DNA of 64,000 nt from Cyanidium caldarium (taxonomy: Eukaryota; Rhodophyta; Bangiophyceae; Cyanidiales; Cyanidiaceae), in assembly GCA_026184775.1 (NCBI GenBank), contig JANCYW010000008.1:62001-126000 (forward strand). Reading direction: 5' to 3'. The notes beneath the pieces were generated by a model, which worked only from the letters and a program-made list of their open reading frames with translations, did not search any database and was not told the origin of the DNA. The position numbers were made by a program, and so were the translations under genes. Numbering within the stretch: position 1 is the stretch's first letter; every line of letters starts with the position of its first letter. Positions 61,789 through 64,000 of this stretch are shown here, piece by piece.

Positions 61789-64000
61789 GGCGCGTCAGGC
61801 ACAACCGCATAAACTCCTTGGCCTCGGACGACACGCTAGGCTTGGCGGGGAACTCGAGCTCGTGCGCGGCCGCCTTGAGGATGGTCTGCTCGCGCAGAAT
61901 GCGCTCTTGCGTCAGCTCGTTGCCAAACGGTTTGCACCCAAACAACATCTGGTAGAAGATGACGCCGCAGCTCCACACGTCCACCTTGCTGCTGATGCGA
62001 GGTGCGCGCCCGGCGGCCACGCCGGCGGGCATCTCGAAGCATTCCGGCGGCAAGTACCAATACGTGCCGGCGCCCTGCGAGGTCAGCTCCATGCCGTCCA
62101 GCGTGCTGGAGTCTTCTTCCATGATTTTGCTGAGCCCGAAATCGGTAATGCGCACCTCGCCGTCGGTGTACAGGATGTTGCCGGGCTTGAGGTCGTAGTG
62201 GATGATGCGGCACGGCTGCGAGTTGAGGTACAGCAGGCCGCTGAGCACTTGCGCGATGATGGACTTGGCCTCGCGCTCCGGAATGACGCGGTTCATCTTC
62301 AGATACGAGTCCAAGTCGCAGGCATCGCCACAGTACTCCAGGACGGTGCAGAAGGAGTTGTCGTCGATCTCGAACACATCGTACAGGCAGACCACCCGCG
62401 GGTGCTTGAGCGACGCGTGAATGCGGTATTCGCGCGTGGCGTGCCGAATGTAGTTGCTCTTCTTGGCTTCGCTCCAGTAGCTGTGCAGTTGGTGCACCTT
62501 GCAAGCGACGTAGCGTGTCTCCAGCAGGTCGAACGCCTTCCACACTTCGGAGAAGCCGCCGCGCCCGAGCAGACGCATCAGGAGGTATCGCTGCGTTAGC
62601 AGCGGAAAGTCGTTGAAGCGTGAGGCATTCTCATCGCGTACGCGTTTCAGCTCCCGCATGAGGGTGGCTTTTTCGCATTCCAGGCGGGCTCGCTCTTCGG
62701 CCAACGATGCCTCTTCGCGGCGCAAGTGCTGCAAGCGAATTTTGAACGTCTCCTCCTGCTCCATGATGTAGTGCACCATGGCCGGCGCTGCGGGCGTCGG
62801 CGGCGCGTCCCCGTGGGCCGGTGGCTTGCGTAGTCTGGTCAGCTCTTTGCGCGAACGATCAATAGCTTCGCGCTGAGCGGTAATGGCCGCCGTCCGCTCT
62901 GCCAAGTGTCGAAACTCGGTGCCGTCCTCCCACGCCTCCTGCAGCGTCGTGCCGGTGCGTATCACAGTGACATGCCCGAGCCGCTCACACTGCGCCGCCG
63001 TCTTGCGCGCCATCGACAGACGCTCCTGCCGGGCGAGCTCGCGCACTTGCACAGTGAGGGCACGGCGCAACAGCTCCGTCGAGTGCTCTGCATGGGTCAA
63101 TCGCCGCTGTGCATGATCGAGCTCGAGCGCCACCGAGCGCAACTCGTCCAGCTCGGCGGACAGTTGCTTCACCTGCTGCTCCAGGGCATCGCGGTCGGGA
63201 GGCGAATCTGGCGACGCGCAGCTGGCCATGCCGGGGCTGGCAGCCGCTGTTGCCTCCGCCTCGTCATCATCCAGGGCGTCTTCCTCGAAAGCAATTGAGG
63301 ACACGTCTCGCTCAGGCCGCGGCTTGTCGACGCGTGCGAAGAACTGGTCCAGCGTGACGCCGTTGGAGTCGGCCGCCGCGGACAAGTCGTGCCGCCGCCG
63401 TTTGTGAGTGTGCTGGCTGCTGCCTCGACTCTCCTGACGCTGCGAGCCGAGGGAGCCACGGCTGTCGCGCGTCGAGCCGCAGGGCTCCGTGGTGGGTGCC
63501 ACCGCCGACGGTGATGCTGCAGTGGCATCCGAGGGCGAGCGCCGCGGAGTGGCCGGAGGCGTGGCTGGCAACGCTCCGCTCAGCATTTTGTGCGAGCGCG
63601 GATCCGGGCGAGAGTCGTCTTCGTGGCGGTGAGCCGACGGTGATGCCTCCGGATCAGCACGCTTGTCTTCCGTCGCGGCGTGCACCACACGAGCATCACT
63701 TGACCCACCCGCGTTGGGGGTCGCGGGCGCACACGGCGCCGCGACCAAGCCACCGGCTGGAGACGCGGCTGACGGCGCTGGGGCAGTAGCACGCTTCCGC
63801 CCGCACACTCCCGACTCGAGTTGGAGCGACAGAGAGGGCGCTCGCTCGCCGTCCGAGGTACCCTCATCGTCAAAGGCGCCGGGATTCAAACGCCTCTCCA
63901 GCCGCAGCAGACGCGCATCGCACTGCGCGCCCCATTTGCGCACCAGCGCCTGCGGTGTCTGCAACATCCAACCGCCCACACTCTGTGAACCGCCCTCCAC
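61724..64000 (-). CDS. TLK: Tousled-like protein kinase (5' end at or beyond window edge)
   Basis: TLK phosphorylates the histone chaperone ASF1 during S phase. The kinase domain (about residues 465-755 counted from the edge) is unmistakable: RYLLMRLLGRGGFSEVWKAF, ACKVHQLHSYWSEAKKSNYI, REYRIHASLKHPRVVCLYDV, FCTVLEYCGDACDLDSYLKM, RIIHYDLKPGNILY, ITDFGLSKIMEED and GMELTSQGAGTYWYLPPECF. Before it lies a long coiled coil (about 255-445), as in other TLKs, then a disordered Ser/Pro/Ala N-terminus. The frame is open to the right edge. An ATG at 63967 may be the true start; otherwise the gene continues off the window. Confidence 0.95.
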   Translation of the reverse strand: MEGGSQSVGGWMLQTPQALVRKWGAQCDARLLRLERRLNPGAFDDEGTSDGERAPSLSLQLESGVCGRKRATAPAPSAASPAGGLVAAPCAPATPNAGGSSDARVVHAATEDKRADPEASPSAHRHEDDSRPDPRSHKMLSGALPATPPATPRRSPSDATAASPSAVAPTTEPCGSTRDSRGSLGSQRQESRGSSQHTHKRRRHDLSAAADSNGVTLDQFFARVDKPRPERDVSSIAFEEDALDDDEAEATAAASPGMASCASPDSPPDRDALEQQVKQLSAELDELRSVALELDHAQRRLTHAEHSTELLRRALTVQVRELARQERLSMARKTAAQCERLGHVTVIRTGTTLQEAWEDGTEFRHLAERTAAITAQREAIDRSRKELTRLRKPPAHGDAPPTPAAPAMVHYIMEQEETFKIRLQHLRREEASLAEERARLECEKATLMRELKRVRDENASRFNDFPLLTQRYLLMRLLGRGGFSEVWKAFDLLETRYVACKVHQLHSYWSEAKKSNYIRHATREYRIHASLKHPRVVCLYDVFEIDDNSFCTVLEYCGDACDLDSYLKMNRVIPEREAKSIIAQVLSGLLYLNSQPCRIIHYDLKPGNILYTDGEVRITDFGLSKIMEEDSSTLDGMELTSQGAGTYWYLPPECFEMPAGVAAGRAPRISSKVDVWSCGVIFYQMLFGCKPFGNELTQERILREQTILKAAAHELEFPAKPSVSSEAKEFMRLCLTRRQAERPDIRSVAHHPYLRGSG

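Noticed and set aside
1-64000. Transposons, virus-like elements, CRISPR arrays, rRNA or origins
   Set aside because: I looked for reverse transcriptase, integrase, transposase and capsid-like proteins, terminal repeats and regularly spaced repeats, and found none.

Overview
The window looks like nuclear chromosomal DNA from a very compact, GC-rich unicellular alga, most likely a cyanidiophycean red alga of the Cyanidioschyzon type. The reasons are indirect. All genes are eukaryotic housekeeping genes, packed 10 to 600 bases apart on both strands and almost all intronless. One encodes a plastid-type ferredoxin sulfite reductase with a transit-like leader. The one intron I can support has a strict GTAAGT donor and a CTAAC branch site, as in the few introns known from that group. 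I saw no transposon, virus-like element, CRISPR array or convincing tRNA or rRNA gene.

Layout. 1-9.1 kb: sulfite reductase (cut by the left edge), a spliced YqgF/RuvX-like gene, a DUF427 protein, TMCO1, SEC13 with a long proline-rich tail, MBF1, and the divergent ribosomal pair RPL15/RPL10. 9.4-14 kb: a GNAT acetyltransferase, a small unknown, uracil phosphoribosyltransferase, a 1.2-kb stretch without a clear gene but with consecutive hairpins, and an ALKBH6-like dioxygenase. 14-22 kb: inositol monophosphatase-like protein, Hikeshi, NDUFS3, DGAT1-type acyltransferase, PRA1, FIS1 and a RING ligase. 22-33.5 kb: a large unknown (weakly MED17-like), a CDK9/CDK12-class kinase, SRP72, COQ10, citrate synthase, RAB18 and p23. 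34-44 kb: RAD50, an unknown, a thioredoxin-fold protein, an SLC4 anion transporter, MIC19 and NOP56. 44-50 kb: VPS20, CTF18, an STN1/RPA2-like OB-fold protein, NSE4 and STE24. 51-64 kb: an unknown membrane-anchored protein, SSF1, ATM1/ABCB7, mitochondrial uS9, GUF1, a bacterial-style nucleotidyltransferase and a Tousled-like kinase (cut by the right edge).

How it works together. There are no operons. Most genes sit in head-to-head pairs sharing 110-610 bp, or tail-to-tail with as little as 10 bp between stop codons, so many promoters must be bidirectional and 3' UTRs probably overlap. Themes recur: ER and secretion (SEC13, TMCO1, SRP72, DGAT1, PRA1, RAB18, STE24), mitochondria (NDUFS3, FIS1, COQ10, citrate synthase, MIC19, ATM1, uS9m, GUF1), ribosomes (RPL15, RPL10, NOP56, SSF1) and genome maintenance (RAD50, CTF18, STN1-like, NSE4, TLK). 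Starts were chosen as the first ATG giving a sensible leader or family N-terminus; they are predictions.
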